Source: Thioflexithrix psekupsensis
GTDB taxonomy: Bacteria; Pseudomonadota; Gammaproteobacteria; Beggiatoales; Beggiatoaceae
Length of the DNA stretch: 64,000 bases
Direction of reading: 5' to 3'
Assembly (NCBI RefSeq): GCF_002149925.1
Contig: NZ_MSLT01000012.1
Coordinates: 1,054,001 to 1,118,000, forward strand
Shown one piece after another: positions 17,492 through 26,518 of the stretch. Positions within the stretch are counted from its first letter, which is position 1. Each line of letters begins with the position of its first letter. A program made the translations under genes and the position numbers. The notes under the pieces were generated by a model, which searched no databases, was not told the DNA's origin, and saw only the letters and a program-made list of their open reading frames with translations.

Positions 17492-19036
17492 TTATTTTAC
17501 ATCTGATGGATAGTCGATTAAAATTTCTAAATTAAAACTAGAAAGCTCTCCAATATTTTGTCGTGAGGGCTGTTCTAATACCTGCAATTGCCAATAACCA
17601 ATTTCTTTTTTCTTTAATGCTTCTTGTAAAGCATTAAATTTACGCAACACGTCTAAATAATTCTCAAAAGTCAAATAAACTTGACCTATTAATTGAAGTT
17701 TAAATAGAGTATGAGAGAGTTTTTTTTCATTATCTATTTCAGCCTCAAAAACACTTTTTTCTTGCTCAGAAACAATTTGCCAATTAATCTGTTTTAAAAT
17801 AAATTCCTGATAAATAGGTTCATTAAATACATGACTCACACGACGCAATGCTTGATTTGGCCATTGTCGCTGCTGCATTAAGGGTTTACCAATGGTTAAT
17901 GTTGGTTTAATAGAAAAAAGCTCAATAGGGTCTAGTTGAGAAATCGCCTCGTCCACTTTAGCAATTTCGCTTTTAAGACCACTAATTTTGCGATGTGTTA
18001 AATCTATTTCTTGAGTTAATAAAGAAGTTTTTTGTACAATTAATCCTGTGTCAATAATTGCAAAAAATAACAATGCAAAGCTACCCAAATAAATCGCCTT
18101 ACTGATTTGCTGATAACGATAATATTTTAAATCCGTCCCTCGCGCATAATGATTTTTAGGCGTAGATTTAGCTAACAGATGTATCATTAAATGATGCAAA
18201 TAAACAGGCGGATTTGAAAAATTTAAACCAAAATAGTGAGAAAATTCACTACTTTCTATTAATTCAATATTAATATTTTCTATCGTCTCATTTTTCAAAG
18301 CATCAGACAAATAATCAAAATAAGGCAAATGATTTAATATCAGAACATTTAAATGCTCATTGCTGGGTAAGTTACGAGTTGAAGATAAATAACGCTCCGT
18401 TCTAGTGATCTGCGTTAATAAACTATCCGCATATTTATGTGGTTCTATCGTATTTAATGGCGTTAAACGACTAAATTGTAATTGGTTATTAACAAAAAAA
18501 CTCTGACGCACACCACCACTATTATTAGATGCAGTGATTGGCATTTGAGAAACCAATAAAGTATGATTTGCTGCGGGCAAAAAATTTAATAAGCGTTGAC
18601 TTAATAAAGGTAAAGAATAAATCGCTTGTAAAGGAATTTGAGTCAATTCAATAATTTTTAACCAAGGTTGCAATAATTCTTCAACATTATTAATCGCTAA
18701 AAATAAAAATCGATCATCACCTCGCCCTTGCGTTTCTCGCCCTTGCAACACGGTATAAGTATAAGCGTTTTGTTCAAATAAGCGTTTTAAACGAATATTA
18801 ATTGAAGACTGCCGTTCTTTACCAAAAACATGGGGTAAAGAAACCTGTTGATATTCTTCTAAAGCAGAATCAATCAGAATGAACAAAGCATTTTTTAAAT
18901 CAGACAGTAAATAATCTTTAAAAATGGCTAAGTCAGTATCATCATTGGCGTTTAAACAATATAACTCTTTTAACTCTTTTTGATCGGCATGATAAATGGT
19001 TAAAGTGGCATCATTTAAATATAAAAATCGTTTCAT
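17492..19036 (-). CDS. PilM/PilN-like (GspL/MshI-type) bitopic assembly protein
   Basis: A 514-residue protein that appears to join an actin-like PilM-type cytoplasmic domain (about 1-310) to a PilN-like part: one TM helix near residue 330 (AIYLGSFALLFFAIIDTGLIV), a coiled coil (TQEIDLTHRKISGLKSEI) and a periplasmic C-terminal domain. In MSHA systems MshI has the PilM-like role, and in type II secretion GspL has this same fused layout. The start is ATG 19036, one base after the upstream stop (TAGCATG); a start nine codons earlier overlaps the upstream gene. The order after the platform gene and before the PilO-like gene supports the call. Confidence 0.6.
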   Translation of the reverse strand: MKRFLYLNDATLTIYHADQKELKELYCLNANDDTDLAIFKDYLLSDLKNALFILIDSALEEYQQVSLPHVFGKERQSSINIRLKRLFEQNAYTYTVLQGRETQGRGDDRFLFLAINNVEELLQPWLKIIELTQIPLQAIYSLPLLSQRLLNFLPAANHTLLVSQMPITASNNSGGVRQSFFVNNQLQFSRLTPLNTIEPHKYADSLLTQITRTERYLSSTRNLPSNEHLNVLILNHLPYFDYLSDALKNETIENINIELIESSEFSHYFGLNFSNPPVYLHHLMIHLLAKSTPKNHYARGTDLKYYRYQQISKAIYLGSFALLFFAIIDTGLIVQKTSLLTQEIDLTHRKISGLKSEIAKVDEAISQLDPIELFSIKPTLTIGKPLMQQRQWPNQALRRVSHVFNEPIYQEFILKQINWQIVSEQEKSVFEAEIDNEKKLSHTLFKLQLIGQVYLTFENYLDVLRKFNALQEALKKKEIGYWQLQVLEQPSRQNIGELSSFNLEILIDYPSDVK

Positions 19037-19037
19037 G

Positions 19038-20255
19038 CTAAATTCCCATGCCTGGCCCTGCAATTTGACTAATTTTATCGTAAATCGGCCCTAATACTGA
19101 CAGCATCACCCACATTAACATTCCCCCCATAATGACGGTTAAACTGGGTTCAATTAAGGTCTGCATTCTCTCAATAGATTCCTTTGCCTCACGTTCATAA
19201 AAATAGCTAACATTCAGCAAAGAAATATCCAATTGTCCCGTACTTTCTCCCACGCGCACCATGCGAAGAACCAGCGGCGGAAATAATTTAACTCGTTCAA
19301 AACTCTCACTAATTCCCACGCCATCCGCAATAGAATCATGCACTTGTTGCAACGCCTCTGCTAATAAACGATTCCCCATTAAACTTTTACAAATGGCTAA
19401 ACTTTCTAAGACGGTAATTCCAGAACTATAAAGCAATGCAAAAAAATTAGAAAACCGCGCTAAAATAATCTTTTCAAGAATAGGCCCAATAATCCATAGT
19501 CTTAATTTAAGACGATCAGCAGTAAAAGCAACTTGTGGATTTACCTTAATCAAAGTAATTAAAGTAAATACTAAAATAACTGGAATGCCAATAATTAAAT
19601 ACCAATAACCCACAAACGCATCAGAAATATGTAATAAAATTTTAGTATGTAGCGGTAATTCTCCACCTACATTTTTAATAAAAGCAATTAATTGTGGCAC
19701 TAAATAAATCATGAGAAAAAAAAGCGTAGCAATGACCACAGCAGCCACAAAACTAGGGTACATTAACATTTTTCGAGTTCGTGCCGCCATCTCATCTTCC
19801 CACTTTAAAGAAGTGGTTAAATGATTAAATACTTTGCTTAATTGTCCACTGGCTTCGCCTGCGTTAATTAAACTGACAAAAACCTGATCGAAAATATCGG
19901 GAAAATGCTGCATGGCTTCGGATAATTGTTCACCGCCTTCTATGCTCTCAATTAAATTCGCAATGACATCTCTAAATACCGATTGTGGCAAACTATCGCG
20001 TAAGTCCATTAAGCCAGAAATTAACGGCACACCAGAGCGCGTTAATTGCTCCATGTGAAAACAAAAACTAATTAATTCTAAGCGCGTCACGCGGCCTTTT
20101 TTACGGTGATGTTTATTTTTAGCCTCAAAATAAATTAAATCCAATCCCATGCGATCTAAACGAGAGTGCAGATCGTTTTCATTATTGGCATCAATATGCC
20201 CTTGAATCGTTCGCCCATGGGCATCTACGGCTTTATAATAAAAATGTTGACTCAT
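19038..20255 (-). CDS. mshG: GspF/PilC/MshG-type inner-membrane platform protein
   Basis: This 405-residue protein has two T2SSF domains. The N-terminal part FYYKAVDAHGRTIQGHIDA is characteristic. It is followed by LEQLTRSGVPL-type sequence (here MEQLTRSGVPLISGL) and three hydrophobic segments, the last ending GPIYDKISQ. It is the polytopic platform on which the ATPase drives pilin insertion. The ATG at 20255 gives the canonical N terminus. A start 15 codons upstream, overlapping the ATPase gene, is possible because the GGGAG site is 12 bases from the chosen ATG. It lies directly after the mshE-like ATPase gene, the same order as in Vibrio msh clusters. Confidence 0.82.
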   Translation of the reverse strand: MSQHFYYKAVDAHGRTIQGHIDANNENDLHSRLDRMGLDLIYFEAKNKHHRKKGRVTRLELISFCFHMEQLTRSGVPLISGLMDLRDSLPQSVFRDVIANLIESIEGGEQLSEAMQHFPDIFDQVFVSLINAGEASGQLSKVFNHLTTSLKWEDEMAARTRKMLMYPSFVAAVVIATLFFLMIYLVPQLIAFIKNVGGELPLHTKILLHISDAFVGYWYLIIGIPVILVFTLITLIKVNPQVAFTADRLKLRLWIIGPILEKIILARFSNFFALLYSSGITVLESLAICKSLMGNRLLAEALQQVHDSIADGVGISESFERVKLFPPLVLRMVRVGESTGQLDISLLNVSYFYEREAKESIERMQTLIEPSLTVIMGGMLMWVMLSVLGPIYDKISQIAGPGMGI

Positions 20256-20289
20256 GGCGCACAATAACTCCCTTATTAAAAAAAATAAA

Positions 20290-22029
20290 TCATTGAACAT
20301 TACGAGTCATATCCACCACTCTTGACACTTCCTCTACGCTGGTTAATCCTTCTAAAATGCGGCGAATTCCCTCTTGCGCTAAAGTTTGAAAACCTGTTTT
20401 AGCCGCGTGTTGCTTTAAATCATAAGTCGTGGCACGATGTGAAATTAAATCTTGCAATGCGTCATCTACGCGCAAAATTTCCATCAATGCCATTCGCCCT
20501 TGATAACCGCGCTCATTACACTTTTCACAACCTTTGGCACGGTATAAAGTGACATTTTTATTTGCGGGTAAATTTAATAAACGACGGTGCATATCAGTGG
20601 GTTGATAAGACTCTTTACAATAAGGGCATAATTTACGCACTAAACGCTGTCCAATAATGCCAATAATATTCTCAGCCATTAAATCAGGTTGAATGCCAAT
20701 ATCTAATAAACGCGGAATAGCACCAATCGCAGAATTAGTATGCAAAGTGGAATAAACTTGATGCCCCGTCATTGCCGCTCTAAAGGCCATTTCAGCCGTA
20801 TCTTCATCCCGAATTTCCCCCACCAAAATAATATCAGGGTCTTGGCGCATCATGGAGCGAATGCCATTAGAAAAATCTAATTTAACCGCTTCATTAACCG
20901 CACTTTGCCGCACTTGACCTAAAACATATTCCACAGGGTCTTCTAAGGTCATAATGTTGACCGATTCTTGATTTAAATGGTTTAAAATTGAATATAAAGT
21001 CGTGGTTTTTCCACTGCCTGTTGGCCCTGTAATTAAAATAATTCCTTCAGGACGCGCAATCATTAATTGTAAAGTGTATAAATTATCTTCTAATAATCCC
21101 AATTCTTCTAAACGCACAATGCCTTTTTGCCGATCTAATATCCGCAACACAATATTTTCACCATGCACGGTGGGCTGAGAAGAGACCCGAAAATCAATTA
21201 ATCTTCCGCATAATGTCAGAGAAATGCGGCCATCTTGTGGAATTCGAGTTTCTGCGATATTCATCCCTGAAATCACTTTTAAACGCACCGCAATCGCAGA
21301 CCAATAATTTTTATGCAAACTGCGAATTTGTTGCAGCACGCCATCAATACGATAACGAATTCTTAAAAAACCCTTTTCAGGTTCAAAATGAATATCCGAT
21401 GCACTCCGCTTAACGGCATCCGATAATAACGCATCCACTAAACGCACTAATGGATGGCTATATTCATCCCGATTAGCCGAAAAACTTTGATAATCAACTT
21501 CGCCTGTTTCAATTTCATGCAAAATTCCATCTAACGATAAATCATAACCATAAACATGATCAATTGCGCCAATAATTTCTGTTTCACTGGCAAGAACAGG
21601 TTCAACAATAAATGTTCCGCCTAATGAAGCCACTAATTGATCAATAGCTAATACGTTAAAAATATCAGCCATTGCAACGGTTAATGTTTTTGTTTCTGGA
21701 GAAAAACTTACAGGAAGCATATTATGCCGTCGTGCCAAATTTTTTGGCACTAAACGCAAGGCTTCATGATCCACCACTAATTTAGAAATATCAACACTAT
21801 TTTGTCCTAAAGATTGACTTAATAAGTCTCGCATAATAGCTTCAGAAACAAAACCTAAATCGACTAAAATTCGTCCTAATTGTCCTTGATTTTTCTTTTG
21901 CTCAGTTAATGCAATACGCAACTGATCTTGGCTGATAATGCCTTGTTTAACCAGCATTTCACCAATACGTCGGTTGGGTTTTTCTATAGAATGATTCATT
22001 TGTTCCATGACTTGTTGACTGATGACCAC
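20290..22029 (-). CDS. mshE: MshE-type pilus extension ATPase with c-di-GMP-binding N domain
   Basis: This is a 579-residue GspE/PilB-family hexameric ATPase that powers pilin assembly at the inner membrane. The N-terminal MshEN domain (about 18-150) opens with two tandem motifs, RIGEMLVKQGIISQDQL and LGRILVDLGFVSEAIM. In Vibrio MshE this paired motif binds c-di-GMP. The motor has Walker A GPTGSGKT at 335-342, an Asp box around TLEDPVEY, Walker B near ILVGEIRD and a zinc site C468/C471/C501/C504. The start is GTG with GGAG about 11 bases upstream; an ATG seven codons later is an alternative. It lies between the TPR gene and the platform gene. Confidence 0.88.
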   Translation of the reverse strand: MVISQQVMEQMNHSIEKPNRRIGEMLVKQGIISQDQLRIALTEQKKNQGQLGRILVDLGFVSEAIMRDLLSQSLGQNSVDISKLVVDHEALRLVPKNLARRHNMLPVSFSPETKTLTVAMADIFNVLAIDQLVASLGGTFIVEPVLASETEIIGAIDHVYGYDLSLDGILHEIETGEVDYQSFSANRDEYSHPLVRLVDALLSDAVKRSASDIHFEPEKGFLRIRYRIDGVLQQIRSLHKNYWSAIAVRLKVISGMNIAETRIPQDGRISLTLCGRLIDFRVSSQPTVHGENIVLRILDRQKGIVRLEELGLLEDNLYTLQLMIARPEGIILITGPTGSGKTTTLYSILNHLNQESVNIMTLEDPVEYVLGQVRQSAVNEAVKLDFSNGIRSMMRQDPDIILVGEIRDEDTAEMAFRAAMTGHQVYSTLHTNSAIGAIPRLLDIGIQPDLMAENIIGIIGQRLVRKLCPYCKESYQPTDMHRRLLNLPANKNVTLYRAKGCEKCNERGYQGRMALMEILRVDDALQDLISHRATTYDLKQHAAKTGFQTLAQEGIRRILEGLTSVEEVSRVVDMTRNVQ

Positions 22030-22071
22030 AATCTAAGTGACTCCGAATGTTGACGATTGATATGACCTGAT

Positions 22072-24222
22072 TTATTCTAATATCAGTGAATGAAAAGCTT
22101 GATCTTGCGTTCTCACCGTTCCCGATAAAGTTTTTATTCGTTGCTGCACAATATCAGGATTAAAAAAACGGGCTTGCTGGGCATTTTTATCGTATAAAGC
22201 CAAAGCCTGTTGATAATAAATTACCGCAGTAGCCGCTTGATTTAAATGTTCTAAACTAATGGCGAGATTATAAGCGTAATGGGCTTGCTTTTGATGTCGC
22301 CATGCTTCAAAAAAAGATTGTTGCGCGGCTGACCAACGGTTTTCTCTCGCATATAATGCACCCAATGAGAAATAAATATGGCCTTTGTCCATTTTATCAT
22401 CGTTTAATAAAGCTTTTAATTCGCGCTCATTGTGATGGGTTTCTCCGCTTTGCATTTGCCCTAATAACGCCAAGCGTGCCGTGCGATCTTGGGGGTAATG
22501 GGACAGTACTGTTTGATAATAATATTGTGCTTGAACGGTTTGACCTTTCTGCATCGCAATCGCCGCTAATCCTAATAAAGCATCTTTATTTTTTTTATCA
22601 TGATTTAATACGGCTTGATAATAGCTTTCTGCTTGTGCCAATTGATTGGCTTGAAAAGCCCGATAAGCGGCATTTAATGTGTCCGTTAATGCTGCGGCTT
22701 TCTCTGCATTTAAATTACGCTGTATGGGGGGTAATGGTGCGTTTTTTTTATCGCTTAATAATTCTCTGGGCGGTGGGGTTATGGGGGTTGAAGGTTTGGA
22801 ATCGGTTTTGCGGGAAGTCGTCGGGGTCGCGGCCAATTTTTCAGGCGCATTTTTTACCGTCGCAGGGGAAGCTGAGTTCTGTGATACAGAAAGCGGAGCG
22901 GGATTATTTTTTGCTACCGCAGATTCAGGCACGCTTGCCACCGCAGGTGTTTTAGGTAAATTTTCTTTTTTTTCAGGTGGTTGCTCTGCTTTAACCACTG
23001 TAGGCTCAGGCGATTTCGGTGACGCTTGCTCTTGGACAGAAGGCGTTAAAACTATATTTTCCGTCGGCGTAACTTCTGGCGCAACAAATGGCTGGATTTG
23101 GCTTAATGGGGGAGTCGTTTTTAAAAGCCCTGATTCGCGTAATTTTACATCATTTTCATTGACGACATAAAAGAAAACCGCCATGCCCATAGCCGTCAAC
23201 ATTGCCAAACCAATTAGACGATAAATAGGAGTCCAACGAATCTTGGCATCACTGTTTTTATGAAAATGAGCAGGAATTTTTTGAGCAGGTGGCTGTTCTT
23301 TTGTTTTAAAAGAATCGGTAATAGATGTGTTATTAATAAACGGTAATAAGGCTTCATCCCATTGTAATTGATCTTCAGAATTTTCTGATTTATTTTTATT
23401 TGGTGTAAGCTCTTTTTCACTGAATAAATTACCGAAATCAAGTTCTATTGGAGCTTGCTTTTCTGCGATAATAATAGGAGAATTGATGACAGGTTTGTCA
23501 TCTTTTAAGGGGACAAAAGTTTCTCCCCAATCTAAATTGGGCGCATCTTCGGTAATAACCAAAGTTTCTCCCGACACAATGGAAAAATTAGCGGCTTGGG
23601 TTTCTTTGATATTTGCTGAATCATTTGGAGCAGTAAATTCTTCTGGTTTTCTGTTGTGGGTCTCTTTTGCTAAGGTTATTGGGGATGCAACGGTTGCAGA
23701 TTCGGATAAGGAATTAGGAATTTCTTGCGGAATCTCGATAGAAACTGTTGACCAATCAAGCTCTACCTCTTCTTCTTTTTTGGGAGTAAGTGCGCTGTTA
23801 TTCTCATTAATATCTTCATTTTCTTCTGCATGAGCTAAAGCAATTGACCAATCTAATTCTGATGTGTTAATATCTGTACTTTCCTCTGCGTCTAAAGATA
23901 AAGTTATTTCTTCATCTAATGTCGCGTCTAAATCTAGTTCAGAAAACGCCGTTTCAATATCATTTTCTGATTCTGATTTAGATTCTAATACAACAGGCGC
24001 ATCAGCCGCATTATCATCTTCTGGAATTTCTGTGCGTTGACGTGATTCTTTTAGTAAATCAACATATTTTTTAGAAAAAAACTCATTTTTCTCTCGAATA
24101 GAAATCGCTTTTATGGCTTCGGTTTCAGGCAATTCAGTTTCTGAAATAGATTCAGCAATAGCTTGCATATCGCGCTGTTTGGTTTTTTCTGCTTTGTTTA
24201 AAGCATCCATTAATAGGCTCAT
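22072..24222 (-). CDS. MshN-like TPR membrane protein, first gene of the pilus operon
   Basis: A 716-residue protein starting MSLLMDALNKAEK, the typical beginning of cytoplasmic tails in TPR proteins of MSHA and type II secretion clusters. An acidic, low-complexity region (about 60-320) precedes one TM helix at about 334-354. A Pro/Ala/Lys-rich periplasmic linker follows, then at least four TPR units (about 514-707; e.g. AYRAFQANQLAQAESYYQAV, DALLGLAAIAMQKGQ). In Vibrio, mshN lies just before mshE as here. The ATG at 24222 has AGGAAA seven bases before it; an earlier in-frame start lacks one. Likely role: a scaffold for the secretin or assembly complex. Confidence 0.72.
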   Translation of the reverse strand: MSLLMDALNKAEKTKQRDMQAIAESISETELPETEAIKAISIREKNEFFSKKYVDLLKESRQRTEIPEDDNAADAPVVLESKSESENDIETAFSELDLDATLDEEITLSLDAEESTDINTSELDWSIALAHAEENEDINENNSALTPKKEEEVELDWSTVSIEIPQEIPNSLSESATVASPITLAKETHNRKPEEFTAPNDSANIKETQAANFSIVSGETLVITEDAPNLDWGETFVPLKDDKPVINSPIIIAEKQAPIELDFGNLFSEKELTPNKNKSENSEDQLQWDEALLPFINNTSITDSFKTKEQPPAQKIPAHFHKNSDAKIRWTPIYRLIGLAMLTAMGMAVFFYVVNENDVKLRESGLLKTTPPLSQIQPFVAPEVTPTENIVLTPSVQEQASPKSPEPTVVKAEQPPEKKENLPKTPAVASVPESAVAKNNPAPLSVSQNSASPATVKNAPEKLAATPTTSRKTDSKPSTPITPPPRELLSDKKNAPLPPIQRNLNAEKAAALTDTLNAAYRAFQANQLAQAESYYQAVLNHDKKNKDALLGLAAIAMQKGQTVQAQYYYQTVLSHYPQDRTARLALLGQMQSGETHHNERELKALLNDDKMDKGHIYFSLGALYARENRWSAAQQSFFEAWRHQKQAHYAYNLAISLEHLNQAATAVIYYQQALALYDKNAQQARFFNPDIVQQRIKTLSGTVRTQDQAFHSLILE

Positions 24223-24575
24223 TTTTAATTTCCTGATCTCTTTGTTAAGGATAAACAAGCAATTTTAAACTAAGATAATAAGTTTTTTTAACTCATTTTT
24301 CAACAATGTGCTTGTTTAATTGCAATTGAGCATTATAGCCTTGTTTAAACCTGTTTTCCTATTATTTTGTAGAGCCTGTAAAGGTTGCAGGGGATTTTAA
24401 TTTGTCAATGTTGCACTTTTAAAATGACATCAATGACTATACATAGTGTGGCTAATTTTGCGTGAAATAGCAGAAATTCACGCCAACGATTTCAACACAT
24501 TGCGCAATTTTCCTGCCATTTTGGTGTTATTTGGAAATAAAGACGCGATTTTATCAATAAAAACAGAGGGTTAAA
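24223..24575. other. 353-bp divergent promoter region, pilus operon / hslVU
   Basis: No gene. On the minus strand a perfect TATAAT (24332-24337) sits about 110 bp before the pilus operon start, but the matching -35 is poor. A TTGACA (24403-24408, minus strand) has no good -10 at 16-18 bp. I found no convincing sigma-32 site before hslV. Confidence 0.4.
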
Positions 24576-25124
24576 GTGGAACAATTTCGAGGCACTACAG
24601 TCATCGCGGTACGCCGCGCCCACGAAGTGGTCATTGGTGGCGATGGCCAAGTGACTTTGGGCAACACGGTCATGAAAAATAATGCCCGTAAAGTCAGACG
24701 CTTATATCACGGCCAAGTGATCGCAGGCTTTGCAGGCGGCACCGCCGATGCCTTCACCCTGTTTGAACGCTTTGAAGGCAAATTGGAGAAACATCAAGGG
24801 CATCTGACGCGTGCTGCCGTAGAATTAGCCAAAGATTGGCGTACTGACCGCATGTTACGACGTTTGGAGGCTTTGCTGTTGGTGGCGGATAAAACCACGA
24901 CGCTGATGTTATCTGGCAATGGCGATGTGGTTGAACCACAAGACAATTTGATGGCCATTGGTTCGGGCGCGCCCTTCGCACAAGCCGCCGCACGCGCCTT
25001 GTTAGAACATACGGAATTAACCGCGGCTGAAATTGTGGAAAAATCGCTGCATATTGCGGCTGATATTTGCATTTATACTAACCATCAATTAACGCTTGAA
25101 CGGCTGTCTGCCATTACGGAATAA
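24576..25124 (+). CDS. hslV: ATP-dependent protease peptidase subunit HslV (ClpQ)
   Basis: HslV is the proteolytic chamber of the HslUV heat-shock protease. The 182-residue protein has its N-terminal nucleophile Thr at position 7 after a short propeptide ending RG, as in HslV forms starting MEQ-F/Y. The signatures [32 protein letters not shown] and [15 protein letters not shown] are present. The start is GTG, fixed by AGAGGG seven bases upstream. The stop lies 14 bp before hslU, forming the usual two-gene operon. Confidence 0.97.
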   Translation: MEQFRGTTVIAVRRAHEVVIGGDGQVTLGNTVMKNNARKVRRLYHGQVIAGFAGGTADAFTLFERFEGKLEKHQGHLTRAAVELAKDWRTDRMLRRLEALLLVADKTTTLMLSGNGDVVEPQDNLMAIGSGAPFAQAAARALLEHTELTAAEIVEKSLHIAADICIYTNHQLTLERLSAITE

Positions 25125-25138
25125 TTAAGGCGATTATT

Positions 25139-26473
25139 ATGAGTGAAATGACTCCTAGACAAATTGTTCGTGAATTGGATAAGTTTATTATTGGGCAAAA
25201 TGCAGCAAAAAGAGCCGTTGCCATTGCGTTAAGAAACCGCTGGAGACGAATGCAATTAGATAGCGAATTGCGTCAGGAAGTAACGCCAAAAAATATCCTT
25301 ATGATTGGCCCCACGGGCGTGGGAAAAACTGAAATTGCACGACGTTTGGCTAAATTAGCGAATGCGCCTTTTATTAAAGTGGAAGCCACTAAATTTACTG
25401 AAGTGGGTTATGTGGGGCGAGATGTAGAATCGATTATTCGTGATTTAATTGATGTGGCGATTAAAATGCTGCGTGAAGAGGCGATGCAGCGGGTAGAAAA
25501 TAAAGCCTTAGATGCGGCTGAAGAACGCATTTTAGATGCGTTATTGCCGCCTGCGCGAATGGGGCGATCTTCGGATGAAGATCGGACTGAGGATAATAAT
25601 CGCACACGGCAAAAGTTTCGCAAAATGTTGCGCGAGAAACAATTAGATGATCGTGAGATTGAAATTGAAGTCACAGAACCGCGAATGGGCGTGGAAATTA
25701 TGGCTCCACCGGGCATGGAAGAAATGACCAGCCAATTGCAAAGTATGTTTCAAAATCTCGCGGGTGGCCGCACCCGCTCGCGTAAGTTAAAAATTAAAGA
25801 AGCGATGCGTTTATTGAAAGAAGAAGAAGCCGCACGTTTTATTAATGAAGATGAGCTAAAAATGCAAGCGGTAGAGCGGGTTGAGCAGCATGGAATTGTG
25901 TTTTTAGATGAAATTGACAAGGTCACTAAACGGGGAGAAACCAGTGGCCCTGATGTGTCAAGAGAAGGCGTGCAACGTGATTTATTGCCTTTAGTGGAAG
26001 GCTGCACGGTTAGCACTAAATATGGCATGATTCGCACTGATCATATTTTATTTATTGCATCGGGTGCGTTTCATTTATCTAAACCTTCGGATTTAATTCC
26101 AGAATTGCAAGGTCGTTTGCCTATTCGTGTGGAATTAAACGCATTAGATGTGAATGATTTTGTCCGCATTTTAACAGAACCCAGTGCGTCTTTAACAGAG
26201 CAGTATATGGCGTTGTTAAAAACAGAGGGATTGCATATTGAATTTATGCCAGATGGCATTCGTCGTTTAGCAGAAATGGCGTGGCAGGTCAATGAGCGCA
26301 CGGAAAATATTGGCGCACGTCGTTTGCATACGGTAATGGAATGTTTATTAGAAACCTTATCTTTTGATGCGCCCGATATGGAAGGGGTGAATGTATCGAT
26401 TGATGCGGCTTATGTGGATAAATATTTAAGTGCATTGGTGAATAATGAAGATTTAAGCCAATATATTTTATAA
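25139..26473 (+). CDS. hslU: ATP-dependent protease ATPase subunit HslU (ClpY)
   Basis: HslU is the AAA+ unfoldase that feeds substrates to HslV. The 444-residue protein has Walker A GPTGVGKT at 57-64, the GYVGRDVES pore loop near 94, an inserted I domain (about 110-240), Walker B VFLDEIDK near 255, the sensor region [14 protein letters not shown], and a C terminus ending LSQYIL, which docks into HslV. Full length for the family and directly after hslV. Confidence 0.97.
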   Translation: MSEMTPRQIVRELDKFIIGQNAAKRAVAIALRNRWRRMQLDSELRQEVTPKNILMIGPTGVGKTEIARRLAKLANAPFIKVEATKFTEVGYVGRDVESIIRDLIDVAIKMLREEAMQRVENKALDAAEERILDALLPPARMGRSSDEDRTEDNNRTRQKFRKMLREKQLDDREIEIEVTEPRMGVEIMAPPGMEEMTSQLQSMFQNLAGGRTRSRKLKIKEAMRLLKEEEAARFINEDELKMQAVERVEQHGIVFLDEIDKVTKRGETSGPDVSREGVQRDLLPLVEGCTVSTKYGMIRTDHILFIASGAFHLSKPSDLIPELQGRLPIRVELNALDVNDFVRILTEPSASLTEQYMALLKTEGLHIEFMPDGIRRLAEMAWQVNERTENIGARRLHTVMECLLETLSFDAPDMEGVNVSIDAAYVDKYLSALVNNEDLSQYIL

Positions 26474-26518
26474 TGATGATTTCTCTAATGATCACTTTAT
26501 TTTGCATCTAATCATCAT
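26473..26518 (+). promoter_or_regulatory. Inverted repeat spanning hslU stop and ubiB-family start
   Basis: ATGATGAT (26473-26480) and ATCATCAT (26511-26518) are perfect 8-bp complements around a 30-nt loop. The right arm overlaps the candidate start codon, so a hairpin in the mRNA could shield it. It may equally be chance in AT-rich DNA. Confidence 0.25.

Noticed and set aside
24403-24436. TTGACA/TATACA combinations in the hslV upstream region
   Set aside because: Spacers are 19-21 bp or the matching hexamer is poor; no reliable promoter can be assigned.
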